Assembly: GCA_034359265.1 (NCBI GenBank)
Contig: CP136898.1
Location: forward strand, 40,509,501 to 40,573,500
Source of the DNA: Canna indica
Lineage: Eukaryota; Streptophyta; Magnoliopsida; Zingiberales; Cannaceae
DNA length: 64,000 bases
Direction of reading: 5' to 3'
Position numbers and translations under genes: made by a program. Of the stretch, positions 24,685 to 35,552 are shown piece by piece. Numbering within the stretch: position 1 is the stretch's first letter; the number at the start of each line of letters is the position of its first letter. The notes beneath the pieces are model-generated. The model saw only the letters and a program-made list of their open reading frames with translations. It was not told the origin of the DNA and searched no databases.

Positions 24685-24986
24685 GTATGTGCCCTCCGAC
24701 TGCCGTCTCTTCCCGTTGCGACCGGTAGAAAATCCGACCAAAACCCTAAAAATAGGGTTTCGGCCGGCGGCGGTCGGCCGATGGCCGCCGCCGGACCTTG
24801 TACATTGGCCGGACAGTGTGTCCGGCCAGTGTACGCCGGCGCCGGAATTTGTAGTTTAATAATATTTTATTATTGTTTTTTAATTGTTTTTTAATTGTTA
24901 ATTAATTGTTAATTAATTATTTAGATTAATTATTTAGATTAGTTATTTAGTTTGTTAGAATAATTTTTAGGGTTTAGATTAATTTC

Positions 24987-25220
24987 GGAATTATCCACTT
25001 CGGACGCGCGCCGGAATCGTCCACTTCGGACGCGCGCCGGAATCGTCCACTTCGGACGCGCGTCGGTATCGTCCACTTCGGACGCGTGCCGGAATCGTCC
25101 ACTTCGGACACGCGCCGGAATCGTCCACTTCGGACGCGCGCCGGTATCGTCCACTTCGAACGCGCACCGGAATCGTCCACTTCGGACGCGCGCCGGAATC
25201 GTCCAATATGGACTCGAACG
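24987..25220. repeat. 26-bp dyad minisatellite
   Basis: Eight full units and one partial unit of a 26-bp repeat, each carrying GTCCACTTCGGAC followed by GCGCGCCGGAATC. The GTCC...GGAC core is an inverted repeat. Because 26 is not a multiple of three, all minus-strand frames stay open; these are by-products, not genes. Confidence 0.9.
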
Positions 25221-25381
25221 GTCTCAAAACATTTAGAAAATAATCATGCATCCGACGAGTTCATATGTTTCACGTACGCATCGATGAGTCGGATATAATT
25301 TAGCAAAACCTTAGATCCGTTCGGGGATTGTATGTTTGTGTAAAAGAAGTAGATGATCTTTTATACGATGTACAATTCTTG

Positions 25382-25630
25382 AATTGTCCCTGATTGGACA
25401 ATTTGGGAATATAGTTATTTGTACTGCACTTGCATTTTTATTTTAACTATTATCTAATTATTCTAAATTTCGGCAACATCTCTCTTGTTCTCCGATACGC
25501 GCCCAGATGATATGCGTATTCGGAGGACTATAGGGAGATGCTGCCGAAATTTAGAATAATTAGTTAACAGTTAAAATAAAAACGTAAGTGCAGTTCAAAT
25601 AACATAAATCCCGAATGGAATAGGACAATC
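25382..25630. repeat. Large inverted repeat (hairpin) upstream of TNP2
   Basis: Two arms of roughly 115-120 bp meet near 25507. The left arm has ACTGCACTTGCATTTTTATT, then AATTATTCTAAATTTCGGCA and CTCCGATACGC. The right arm has the complements GCGTATTCGGAG, TGCCGAAATTTAGAATAATT and AATAAAAACGTAAGTGCAGT. Mismatches and small indels are few in the inner 80 bp and more frequent at the base. The right foot lies about 25 bp before the TNP2 ATG. Confidence 0.85.
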
Positions 25631-25656
25631 TCACCTAAAGACATTAACCAAAGAAA

Positions 25657-28137
25657 ATGTCATTGATTGACAGAATCATGTCGGCTGATCGAAGTTGGAT
25701 GTACCGACGTCTTGATCGTGGAGCTTTAACGAATGAGTTTCGATTAGGCGTAACGTACTTCCTAAATTTCGCCTATTCGAATCAGAATTTTGTTAGCATG
25801 GGTGATCAAATCCGATGTCCGTGCCGCATTTGTTCAAATGGACGATTTTGGATCGGGAGACTGTCACTTTGCATCTATATAGCAAAGGATTTGCACCAAG
25901 ATATTTTCTATGGACTTGTCACGGGGAGTCACGCGAAGTCGGGACGTCGAGCAATCCTGTCGTTCAGACATATGGTGAATCTTCCTCTGCTGGTGCTTCT
26001 TCATCCAGTCAATGTAATCCCTATAGAACTATGATACTTGATAGTCTTGGGGGTCAATTCCACCTGAATGATAATGTTGATCGACCAGTTCTTCAGACAT
26101 CAGTCCCACCAGATACTACAGCGGTTGATATCACAGAAGTAGGGGCTGCGGTAGAGATTGAATTACCGAATAAAGAAGCCGCAGAATTTTACGAGATGTT
26201 GAAAGCTGCCGATGAACCTTTGTATGAGAATTGTCCTAAATACACTAGGTTTTCAGCAATGACACAGCTCTTAAACATCATGACCGATTGTAATATCAGC
26301 GGAGTTGCGTATGATCGGATTGCTGGATTGATTAATGGAATGCAGCCTACTGATAACAAGTTTGAGCCTACTTTTTATAAGACTAAAAAGCTAATGAGAA
26401 AATTGGGGCTTGGGTACGAAAAAATACACGCGTGCCAAAATAACTGCATTTTATATTATAAAGAAAATGTGCAGTTGGATAAATGCCCTGTATGTCAACA
26501 CCCTCGTTACAAGGAGAAGAAATCGGTCCGACTTTTAAAAATATCCCGTTTAAGGTGCTTCGGTATTTTCCACTAACACCGAGGCTTCAAAGATTATTCA
26601 TGTCGGAAAAGACAGCCCCCTACATGAGTTGGCATGCAAGAAGTCATGATGATACAGTAATGACTCATCCATCTGACAGTGAAGCATGGAAACATTTGGA
26701 TACATGTTATCCTTCATTTGCTAGGGATACTAGAAATATCAGATTGGGATTGTGCACAGATGGTTTTAATCCGTTTGGACATTCTGCAACTCCTTATTCA
26801 GTTTGGCCAGTGCTGCTGACAGTTTATAATTTGCCACCGTCAATGTGCATGAAAGATGAATTTATTTATCTTTCGATGATTATTCCGGGTCCTAAGGGTC
26901 CGCGAAAAGAAATTGACATATTTCTCAGACCCTTGATAGATGAATTGAAAACATTGTGGACTGAGGGAGTTGTCACTTATGATTGTCATCGGAAGCAAAA
27001 CTTCAATTTAAAGGCCGCGGTCTTGTGGACAATCAATGATTTCCCCGCGTACGGCATGTTGTCGGGTTGGAGCTCTCACGGCCGACTCTCTTGTCCGTAT
27101 TGTATGGAACACTCTAAATCAATCAGTCTTCAGAACGGACAAAAAATCTCATTCTTTGATTGTCATCGTCGATTCCTACCGGTTAATCATCAGTATCGAA
27201 GGAATCGTAATAAATTTATTAAGGGCAGAGTCGAAAGAGATGGGCCACCACCGATGTTGTCTGGTGAACAAATGTTAGCACGTGTTTCAGCACTTCCAGA
27301 TATAGTATTTGGTCGCAATGAAAGAGTGTCTGGTTTTGGCTAAACACACAACTGGGTGAAAAAAAGTATCTTTTGGGAATTGCCCTATTGGAGTTCATTA
27401 TTGATTCGACATAATTTAGATGTCATGCACATTGAAAAAAATGTGTTTGATAATATTTTCAACACTTTGATGGATATTTCTGGAAAAACTAAAGATAATG
27501 TCAAAGCCCGACATGATCTGAAAATACTTTGTAAAAGACCAGAGTTGGAGTTACAAGAGGTCAACGGACGATATCTGAAACCGAAGGCCCTATATGTGTT
27601 AAATAAACAACAGATCAAAGATGTTTGTCAATGGGTAAAAGAACTCAGATTACCCGATGGATATGCTTCAAACTTATCTCGATGTGTGAACGTCGATGAT
27701 TGCAAAATATCAGGGATGAAGAGCCATGATTGTCATGTATTCATGCAGAGATTACTTCTGATCGCATTTCGAGATCTTCTACCTGATAATATTTGGGGTC
27801 CGTTGACTGAATTAAGTATGTTTTTTAGAAGCATCTGTGCAAATGTCCTTCGAGTCGAAGATATGTCTACACTTGAAAATAATATTGTTGAAATCATATG
27901 CAAGCTGGAGAAAATGATCTGATAGTAGGAGAAAATGATCCTCCTGGTTTCTATCAAGAAGATGATCTTCCTGCTGTGGATCGTATTATTCCAATACTCG
28001 AGGATGCAGACACAACGTCAATTCAATTAGAAGTTGAATATGCTGATGATGACGATCATGAAATTGAGGAAGCTGGAGATGAAGAAGATGAAGAAGATGA
28101 AGAATTCGAAGACTATTATTCAGATGATGAGGAATAA
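25657..28137 (+). pseudogene. TNP2-like CACTA transposase, frameshifted and internally deleted
   Basis: Recognisable TNP2 order: N-terminal MSLIDRIMSADRSWMY with CPCRIC, then GFAPRYFLWTCHGES, then YCP-type CPVCQHPRYK, PLTPRLQRLFMSEKTA, MSWHARSHDD, HPSDSEAWKHLD, LGLCTDGFNPFG, CPYCMEHSKS, and the DUF4218-type block LLIRHNLDVMHIEKNVFDN. Reading needs at least three frame changes (about 25840, 26530 and 27340). After CKLEK (27915) the rest of the DUF4218 region is missing. The frame resumes directly in an acidic tail (GDEEDEEDEEFED) that ends at 28137. The internal deletion and frameshifts rule out a full transposase. The start was chosen at the first ATG preceding the conserved N-terminus. Confidence 0.85.
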
Positions 28138-28214
28138 TTGTAAAGTATATATATTTTATTAAATATATCTCTACTATTTATACAATAATCTGATTATATG
28201 TCTGTTCGACAGAT

Positions 28215-29729
28215 ATGTCTGGTCGTGGTTATCGACGCAGGAGAGCTTCGGAGTCTCCGATCGGTGAGACTCCAGCACTTACTCATGCTGCTGATCCTCC
28301 TGTTGCTGATCCTCATGAGGATGATACTGCCGAGGCTAGTACATCTAGACGCAGGCGGCCACGCGGGCCGAACAGGTGGCAGCCTCCACCAGCCACAGAG
28401 TCACATAGATTGATTAGCGTGATTGGGGAGCGGTAATATATCATGAATTATGAATCATTACAAATTCATTATATCATAATATAATATTAAAATTTATTTT
28501 TGTTGTGTAGGTTCGAGCAAGAAGAAGTGCCGAGGAGCATTTCTTCTACTATTCGACGATACATGCACGGGGCATGGCCTACGTGGTCTCACGTGCCTAG
28601 CGAGCACGTCGACATGTTATGGCGCGAGTTTGAGGCACGTATTATTATTATTTTTTACATGCATGATGATATATTAATATTGGTACTGATATTATTATTT
28701 TGCAGGCTCGCTATACATGGGCCGAGGACCAGAGGCCCTTCATTTACGCTGCCTGGGAGGCTATTTCCCGGGCAAGGTACAATGGGCAGCTGGGGCAGGC
28801 TCAGTCCCAAGCGATGGCCCGAGCTGGGACCACTAACATCGCGGAGACTCGGGGATACGGCCCCGGTTGGATTACTCCAGATATATGGGACCAGCTCGTG
28901 GGGATATGGTCGACGGATCGATGGCAGGAGGTTTCTCGAAATGCGGCTAGAAATCGCATGTCGGGGGGAGCAGCGTGTCACACCGGCGGCTCTGTTGCAT
29001 TTGCAGTGCACGCGAACCGTATGGTAAGTATATCTTTTAATTATATCTTTTATTTGTTACTATGTGTACTAATTAATGTATTTGTTTTGTAAATGTAGAC
29101 GACGGTGTCGGATGACGGGAGTGTCCAGCGACCCTCCCCGATGGTGGTGTTTGAGCGGACTCACCGTCGAGCACATGGGACGGGGGAGTACATCGACAAC
29201 CGCGCTGCACACGTTGTGGTAATTATATATTTGTTTAAATTATTCATTATATATTTATAATTTAAGTTTTATGATAAATATTAAACAAAAAATCAAACTC
29301 GAGTAGGAGATGTACAGCCAGACGGTGGTGCAGCGCGGGGGTACCCCCGAGGACTTTGACGCAGCATCGTGGGTCGAGGCCGCAGGTGGCTGGGACCATG
29401 GCCGCGTATATGGCTTCGCAGATAGTGGTCATGCGCGAGCCGTGCTAGGGCCACTTGGGGCACCGACCCCTCCGGTCGCTGGTGAGCGGCCGTCCACCTC
29501 TAGATCCAGTTATGATCATAGTAGCAGAATAAGGACTCTAGAGGAGACGGTCGCGCGTCAGACTCAGATGATGGAGGAGATGCATGCTATGCTACGCAAT
29601 ATGTCAGGTCATCCTGAAGCAGGCATCTCTTCAGCATCATCTAATCCATCGTCCTCGAGTCAGTCCACGCCGGTGTACACTCAAGCACTCCAGAGCCCGC
29701 CATATGATCCAGACCATCCTCTATCGTGA
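28215..29729 (+). CDS. TNPA-like protein, Transposase_24 family (En/Spm accessory)
   Basis: Five exons give a continuous 400-codon frame: 28215-28432, 28511-28634, 28706-29023, 29099-29218, 29307-29729. All phases agree. Introns 1, 3 and 4 are GT-AG; intron 2 appears to be GC-AG (donor GAG|GCACGT). The N-terminus is basic and disordered (GRGYRRRRASESP, RRRRPRG). The family core runs from WREFEARYTWAED through WITPDIWDQLVGIWST, NAARNRM and the hallmark HTGGSVAFAVHANRM to PSPMVVFERTH. The C-terminus has a short coiled-coil segment (IRTLEETVARQTQMMEEMHA) and a serine-rich tail. Members bind the subterminal repeats and aid transposition. No stop or frameshift was found, unlike the neighbouring TNP2. 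Confidence 0.8.
28635..28705 (+). other. Probable GC-AG intron
   Basis: The only frame-preserving donor between exons 2 and 3 is GAG|GCACGT, close to the plant GC-AG consensus AG|GCAAGT. The acceptor is TTTTGCAG. The nearest GT (28639) would shift the frame. Confidence 0.6.
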
Positions 29730-30021
29730 TCGTGAGATTTTTTGTTTGGATATTGAACTTGTTACTGAGATATTGAACTTGTTTAACTTATTTTGTTTGG
29801 ATATTGATACTTCAATTTTGCATTTGAATTGTTTTTATACTATCGTGGATAATTATCAATATAAATATAATTGTTTTGATGTATATCTTGGTGTGTTTGT
29901 GATGTGTGAATGAATGTGTGTATGAGGGTATGGGTGTGTGAGTTATGTATCAGATAATGTATCAATGTATCAATGTATCAATGGAAATTTGAAATTTTCA
30001 ATTTTTCTGTTCCCAGGTATA

Positions 30022-30412
30022 CGTCATCAGCAACGGCTTTCCCACGGCCGTCCGTGGGAAAGCCGTTGCTAAAAGTGTATCGAAAGCCGTTGCTGATGAC
30101 CTACAGCAACGGCTTAGCGACGGGGTTTTACTAACGGTGTTGCTACGGACTCAGCGGCCGTTGCTATTAATGTTATCAGCAACGGCTCCGGGTCTGTGGC
30201 AAAACCGTTGCTGATAATGTTTTTAGCGACGGCCCGAGCGGCCGTTGCTGATAATGTTTTGAGCGACGGCCCGAGCGGCCGTTGCTGATCCGTTGCTAAG
30301 TCATCAGCAACGCGACTTTCTGTCACGGCTCTATTGCAACGGTGCGGCCGTTGCTGATTCTTTTCAGCAACGGCTCAGCAACGGCATCAGCCGTTGCTGA
30401 TGACCATTTTTC
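30022..30412 (+). repeat. Right subterminal repeat array
   Basis: Inverted and direct copies of CAGCAACGGC/GCCGTTGCTGAT, with variants AGCGACGGCCCGAGCGGCC (30220-30290), mirror the left array. Confidence 0.85.
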
Positions 30413-30610
30413 TAGTAGTGTTGGTTTCATTCGCAATTCCAACTCACATACTTTTTGTCTTTTCCTCATTTTGTTATTGAACTAATGCACAAATATATAA
30501 GAGCGAACTGTGTTTAGTTTGAATATGAAGTTTTACTGAATAAACTTTTCCTTTTCCCTTTCCCTCTTTACATTGAGTGTGAGTTCTTGAATTCGGTATC
30601 AACCCTAACA

Positions 30611-30625
30611 TGGTATCAAAGCGGG
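30611..30625 (+). promoter_or_regulatory. Primer-binding site (tRNA-Met)
   Basis: TGGTATCAAAGCGGG immediately follows the CTAACA end of the 5' LTR, with a single change from the usual TGGTATCAGAGC. Confidence 0.85.
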
Positions 30626-30897
30626 TCAATTGAAGATCCCGATCGCACCGCCGAGGCAATCCTTTCATCAATTGAGAATCAGATAGCAATCAGAGCGAGA
30701 CGGCAAGAAATTGCCGAAACTCGAACGCAAGATCGATAGTTGGTGACTCGAGGAACAACCTCGAAAGCGGATCGTCGATTGAAGCAAGTGAAGTCGATGA
30801 TAGTCCATTCCTTCTTCAAGGAAATGATAATCCATGTATGGTATTGGTTTCAACTCCTTTAATCGGACATGAAAACTACCTGCCCTAGAGAACGGCT

Positions 30898-31640
30898 ATG
30901 ATGATCGCCTTATCAACTAAAAACAAAGCCAAATTTATCAATGGTACAATCAAGATCCCAAAGGAGACCTCACCAAAATATCGCATCTGGAGTAGATGTA
31001 ATGATATGGTGAGGTCCTGGATCTTGCAATCATTTTCGCCCAATCTGAATCCGAGCATAATGTATGCTGACAGTGCTATTGAAATGTGGATGGACCTAGA
31101 GAGTAAGTTCGGGAAGAGAAATGAGCCCCGAGTTTTTGAAATAGAGAATCAAATATATAACACTCGATAGGGTAACATGAAAATAACAGAGTATTACACA
31201 AAATTGAAGGTGATGTGGAATGAGCTTGATACAATTGACGGGAGCACCTACTGCAAAGAAACCAAGTGCAAAGAAAAACATAACCAGAAGAAGGCTAAGA
31301 CAGTTCCTGATGGGGTTGAATGAAGGCTATATGGGGGTGAGAGGGCAATTACTGTTGATGAAGCCCCTACCAAACATTAATCAAGCCTATTCTATGCTCG
31401 AGCAGGAAGAATCCTTGAGGATAGTGGGTTCAAACCCAAGTTTGGGAACCGAAAACATAGCTCTTATCAACACATTTCATGACAATGGAAATGCAAGGCA
31501 GAACAAAAATAAACCTCAGTACAACTCACAGAAGTACTGTGATCACTGCTCAAGACATGGTCACACTCGTGAGAATTGTTTAAGTTTGATGGGTATCCAC
31601 CAGGGCATAAGCTATACAAGGGAAAAAAGGTGATTGAACA
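30898..31640 (+). pseudogene. gag: Copia gag of the short-LTR element
   Basis: Begins MMIALSTKNKAKFINGTIKI and has the copia gag (UBN2-like) features WSRCNDMVRSWI, ADSAIEMWMDLESKFG and EIENQIYNTR. A TAG stop follows at 31168, in a place where relatives have glutamine. A frameshift near 31240-31300 moves the rest to another frame: FLMGLNEGYMGVRGQLLLM and PNINQAYSMLEQEE. The zinc knuckle YCDHCSRHGHTRENC (31530-31575) fits C-x2-C-x4-H-x4-C, so it is intact at the residue level. Gag would form the virus-like particle and package RNA, but this copy cannot be translated through. Confidence 0.8.
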
Positions 31641-31662
31641 GTAAGCAAATAGTGTTTCAACA

Positions 31663-33480
31663 GTGATTGAGACACAAGGTGAAGAGAGTAGCTTAGGGAT
31701 AGTGAACTATGGAGGCTTCATAGAAGAGAAAATCAACACCTTAATTAGTATCGTTAACAACAAACTCTCAGCCAACCATGTGGTAAATATGACAGTTAAA
31801 ACCTTTTGCTCAACTTCATGTATGATAATTGATAGAGGTGCCACTGACCACATATCATACAAGCAAATTACCCTTGAAAACCCCATTAAACCAAGCTCCA
31901 ACAGCAAAGTATCCTTACCTTACCTAATGGAAGCACAACCAAAGTTTCATGCATTGGCACTGCCTATGTTACAAAAAACATCCAATTACCTAATACCTTA
32001 TCAGTACCTACATTCAATTTCAATCTAATGTTTGTTATCAAAATAACTAAGGAGCTTAACTGTTCTATCACCATTAACCCCCCTAATTTCGTAACTCAGG
32101 ACCTTGCCACGAAGAAAACACTTGGGAGTGGTAATGAAGAAAATGTGTTGTATACCATGAGTGGAGCATCACCAGTCCTTAAGCATAAGTCTACTTTTCC
32201 TTAGGTGTTATCTGTAGTTCTTGACTCATATACCCTATGGCATTTGCGTCTAGGACATATGTCTACAAGTAGGATGAAACTTTTGTCAAATAGGATTCCT
32301 GTATTGAATAATGTTTTAAAGCTTTTTTGCAATGCATGTCCTCTTGCTAAACAGTGCAAATTACCTTTTCCACAAAGTGCAAATAAAGCAATTAGTGCAT
32401 TTGACTTGATCCATTGTGATGTTTGGAGACTTCACAAGGCCCAAACATATTATGGTTGTTCCTATTTTTTAACTTTAGTGGATGACTACTCAAGATCTTG
32501 TTGGACATACCTTTTCTCCACAAAAGACCAAGTATCAGAACTTCTCATAAGAACTAGTTCAAAATCAAGGTTGGGTTGGAATGAGAATCATTCCATTCCA
32601 ATCTCCATCCAGATCAAAAAATAGATTCTCGGCTCAGCAGCCAGAACAGACAGGACGCCTGTCTCCTAGAATTGTGGTTGTCCTGTTCGGATCAGGGCTG
32701 GGGCGTATGCTAGGTGACTTAGAAAAGGATAGGTAACCCCCTTCGAATAGTTCGTTTTATGATTCGAGCTTGCACTTAACGCTATTATTCTTGGATTATG
32801 GGGGGAAGGCCAACAAATAGTTTTATGGTAAGGTGGGACTTTCATGGTATTGGTTGGGGTAAGGGCTAAGGACCGGGTAATTTGAGGTAAGGAACTGGGA
32901 CGTGTTTCCTACCATGGGGCCTCCTTAGACTTATCATTAAGCTTGTGAAAACTGAATTTTCCAAAACCATTAGGGTTCTTAGAATTGATAATGGAAGTGA
33001 GTTTTTTAAATTCAAAAACAAATTCTTTCCTACATGAAAATGGAATAATACACCAAAGTTCATGTGTTGAGACTCCCCAACAAAATGCAGTTGTAGAAAG
33101 AAAACATAGGCACTTACTAGAAGTAGTAAGAAGCCTAAAATTCCAATCTCAGTTGCCTTTGAAGTTTTGGGAGGATTGTCTTTTGACTGCAACATACTTG
33201 ATAAACATATTACCAAGTCCACAATTATCTAACTGAAGTCCATATTAACTATTGTATGAGAGCCAACCTAACCTAACCCACCTAAGAGCTCTTGGATGCC
33301 TCTATTATAGAAGCACCATTAAACAAGCGAGGAGCAAATTTGATCCAAGGGCACAAGAGTGCATTTCTAGGATATCCATACGGAAAGAAAAGTTATAAAG
33401 TTTTTTATTTAAAAACTCACTCCATTTACAATTCTAGGGATGTTGTTTTTGTTGAGCACATTTTTCCATTTCACACCAAA
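31663..33480 (+). pseudogene. pol: Copia protease and integrase remnants
   Basis: The protease site near 31830 reads IDRGATDHIS, with the catalytic D-S/T-G changed to D-R-G. GAG-pre-integrase follows at 32230-32360 with LWHLRLGHMSTSRM and CNACPLAKQC (H-H and C-C zinc ligands present). The integrase core has FDLIHCDVW, TLVDDYSRSCW, then after a foreign block (32543-32935) RIDNGSEF and [17 protein letters not shown]. The D, D and E residues of the catalytic triad are therefore visible. The C-terminal part continues to [14 protein letters not shown] and DVVFVEHIFPF (33380-33475). Several frameshifts and stops separate these segments. Confidence 0.8.
32543..32935. other. Foreign block inserted in the copia integrase
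   Basis: Integrase homology stops after DQVSELLI and resumes with [14 protein letters not shown]. The intervening roughly 390 bp are visibly GC-richer than their surroundings, have no copia similarity, and have no convincing reading frame. It has no terminal repeats or clear target duplication. Composition suggests organellar (mitochondrial) DNA or captured genomic filler, but I do not recognise the sequence. Boundaries are uncertain by about 20 bp. Confidence 0.5.
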
Positions 33481-35010
33481 ACAGCCCAAAACACCATTTT
33501 TCCTTTACCAACTTGTGACAATGAAAACTCTCATAAACACCACATTGATAGTCCTACTCCATTTATCAACATTCCTACTCCTATACATAACAAGAATTTT
33601 CAAGAAGCATACACTGAGGTTAGTGAGTCAAGTGGCAATGTCAACCTCCCAAATACTAATGTGGAGAGTGAAAATTCCATGAGTGAGATACCTATAGAAC
33701 TTATCCTACCAGAGATAGAAAATTCACCACCTGAGCATGATGAACAACCTGTTAGGAAAAGTCAGAGAATTTCCAAAAGGCCAACAAGACTTGAGGACTA
33801 CCAATGTAACATGTTAGCTTCAATACCAAAACCAAGTGTTATTGGCAAGGTCACTCCTTATCCTTTAACCAACTATGTTAGCCTATCCAAAATTTCACAT
33901 GAACACAAAAGTTTCTTGGCTTACATTGATTCCCATCATGACCCCACAACCTACCAAGTTGTTGTCAAGGACCAAAGATGGATAAAATCCATGGAAGTTG
34001 AACTAGAGGCCCTTCAAGCCAATGGTACATGGAAGTTTTGCAGTTTACCACATGGAAAAAAAGCAATTGGGTTCAAATGGTTATAAAACTAAGTGTAAAC
34101 CTGATGGGAGAATAGACAAACTCAAATCAAGATTGGTAGCAAAGGGTTTTACCCAAATTGAAGGAATTGACTACCAAGAAACCTATGCCCTAGTTTTAAA
34201 ATTAGCCATTGTGCGCACTCTTATGGCTGTGGTAGTGTCCTGTGTTTGGCCATTATCACAATTGGATATGAATAATGCCTATTTGCATGAAGAAGTGTAC
34301 ATGCTCAAGCCACCTAGATATGGGGAAGAAAGTGATCGATACCCGAGTGTGTAAACTACTGAAATCTATCTATGCCCTAAAATAGGCAAGAAGACAGTGG
34401 TTTGCAAAGCTCAATTCTAGCCTGTTGTCTTTGGGATATAAACAAAGCACCTTTGATTCATGTATGTTTGTTAGAAGAAGCAATCATAGGATGGTCAGAA
34501 TACTCAAATATGTTGATGATATTATATTAACTGGACTGATAAAGAAGGAATCATTGAGCTGAAGAAGCAATTTACAGTCAATTCAAAATAAAAGACCTTG
34601 GTGAGTTGAAATATTTCTTAGGCCTCGAGGTGCAAAGAACTGAAGAGGTATTGCATGTAGGTCAAAGAAAATATGTCATAGACTTGCTAACTAAAATGAA
34701 TTTGAAGGATAGCAAGCCAAAAGATGCACCCATGCAACTAAACAGTAAACTTGACAACTTGGCTACTGAAACTGATCCTTGTATTACTGATATATGGCTA
34801 AAAGAGTTTGATTGGAAAGTTACTTTACATTACTATTACAAGGCCTCATATTGCCTATAATATACATTATTTCAGTCAATTTGCTCAGCAATCCAAAAGA
34901 TCACATTTCAACCTGCCTTAAGGGTACTCAAATATCTAAAGAAAGCACTAGGATTGGGCCTTTTCTATCCAGCTGAAAACAACATTTCAGTTTCAGCATA
35001 CTGTGATGCC
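33481..35010 (+). pseudogene. pol: Copia reverse transcriptase and first part of RNase H
   Basis: After a linker rich in serine and asparagine, the RVT_2 domain starts around WIKSMEVELEALQANGTW (33976), stops at 34086 and continues in a second frame as KPDGRIDKLKSRLVAKGFTQ, IDYQETYALV and SQLDMNNAYLHEEVYM. The catalytic YVDD lies near 34510 (KYVDDIILTG). KYFLGLEVQRTEEVLHVGQ follows, then RNase H LKYLKKALGLGLFY and YCDAD, where the SIRE-like element cuts the frame at 35015. At least four frame breaks are present. Confidence 0.8.
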
Positions 35011-35552
35011 GATTGTGTTGGCCTAAAGTTTTCAACCTTGGTCTTAATCTAAATTTTGATGATAACAAACATGGAACTAACATATTCATGAAGAAATATG
35101 TTTAGATTTCATATCGGTTTGCGTGCGTCATCCCCGATCGAAAAAATCGATATGGACAGTACATAGCATATGATGCAAATCCTCTATTTGATGCATAAGA
35201 ACACAAAAAACCGAAACGTGAGCCCCAAAACATGAAAACTCGGAAAATCAGAAAACGGCCCTGATATTCACTAAGCCTAGGGAGCTCCTTGGAGGGCTAT
35301 ATGATATAGACATTTTCTTGGTACCAAAAGTCCCGATAATTGTTCCTTAGGTAAAAACTAGTAAATGACATCTTTTTAAGGAATTTTTGAAAGTCTTTAA
35401 CCGATTCATATTTGACCCAAGAGATTATAAAATTTTTGGTTTCCGAAAATATGTACTAGACCCCAAAAGTTAGATTTTGATTCTTAAGGATTTTGATATT
35501 CTAGATATTTTTATTCTTAAAGTTAATAACTTTAAAACATAAATATTATATA

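Larger units (their letters stand above)
24233..30420 (+). mobile_element. CACTA (En/Spm) transposon with broken TNP2 and apparently intact TNPA-like gene
   Basis: 6188 bp bounded by CACTACTAGAAA inverted repeats (right end TTTCTAGTAGTG) and the 3-bp duplication TTG. Both ends carry dense arrays built on CAGCAACGGC and its complement GCCGTTGCTG. In order from the left: subterminal array, GC-rich 5' exon with a splice donor, dyad minisatellite, hairpin, TNP2 remnant, TNPA-like gene, right array. The TNP2 frame is broken, so autonomous movement is unlikely. The element sits inside the 5' LTR of the copia element at 24163-54585. Confidence 0.9.
24163..30610 (+). repeat. 5' LTR of the short-LTR copia element, split by a CACTA transposon
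   Basis: The native LTR is about 260 bp: 24163-24232 plus 30421-30610. The TTG before and after the CACTA element marks the cut. The right part matches 54338-54585 almost base for base, including GAGCGAACTGTGTTTAG and TCAACCCTAACA. The first base pair of the LTR appears changed (TT for TG). Confidence 0.8.

Noticed and set aside
24987..25220. CRISPR-like array
   Set aside because: Units are contiguous with no unique spacers, the sequence is a plant transposon, and no cas gene is present.
24939..25298. Overlapping minus-strand frames rich in RVRSGRFRRASEVDD
   Set aside because: They are translations of the 26-bp minisatellite in three frames; the period is not a multiple of three, so every frame stays open. 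No start context or family resemblance.
25657..28137. Treating the TNP2 pieces as separate exons of a working gene
   Set aside because: The frame changes near 25840, 26530 and 27340 have no splice signals, and part of the DUF4218 region is missing; mutation explains them better.
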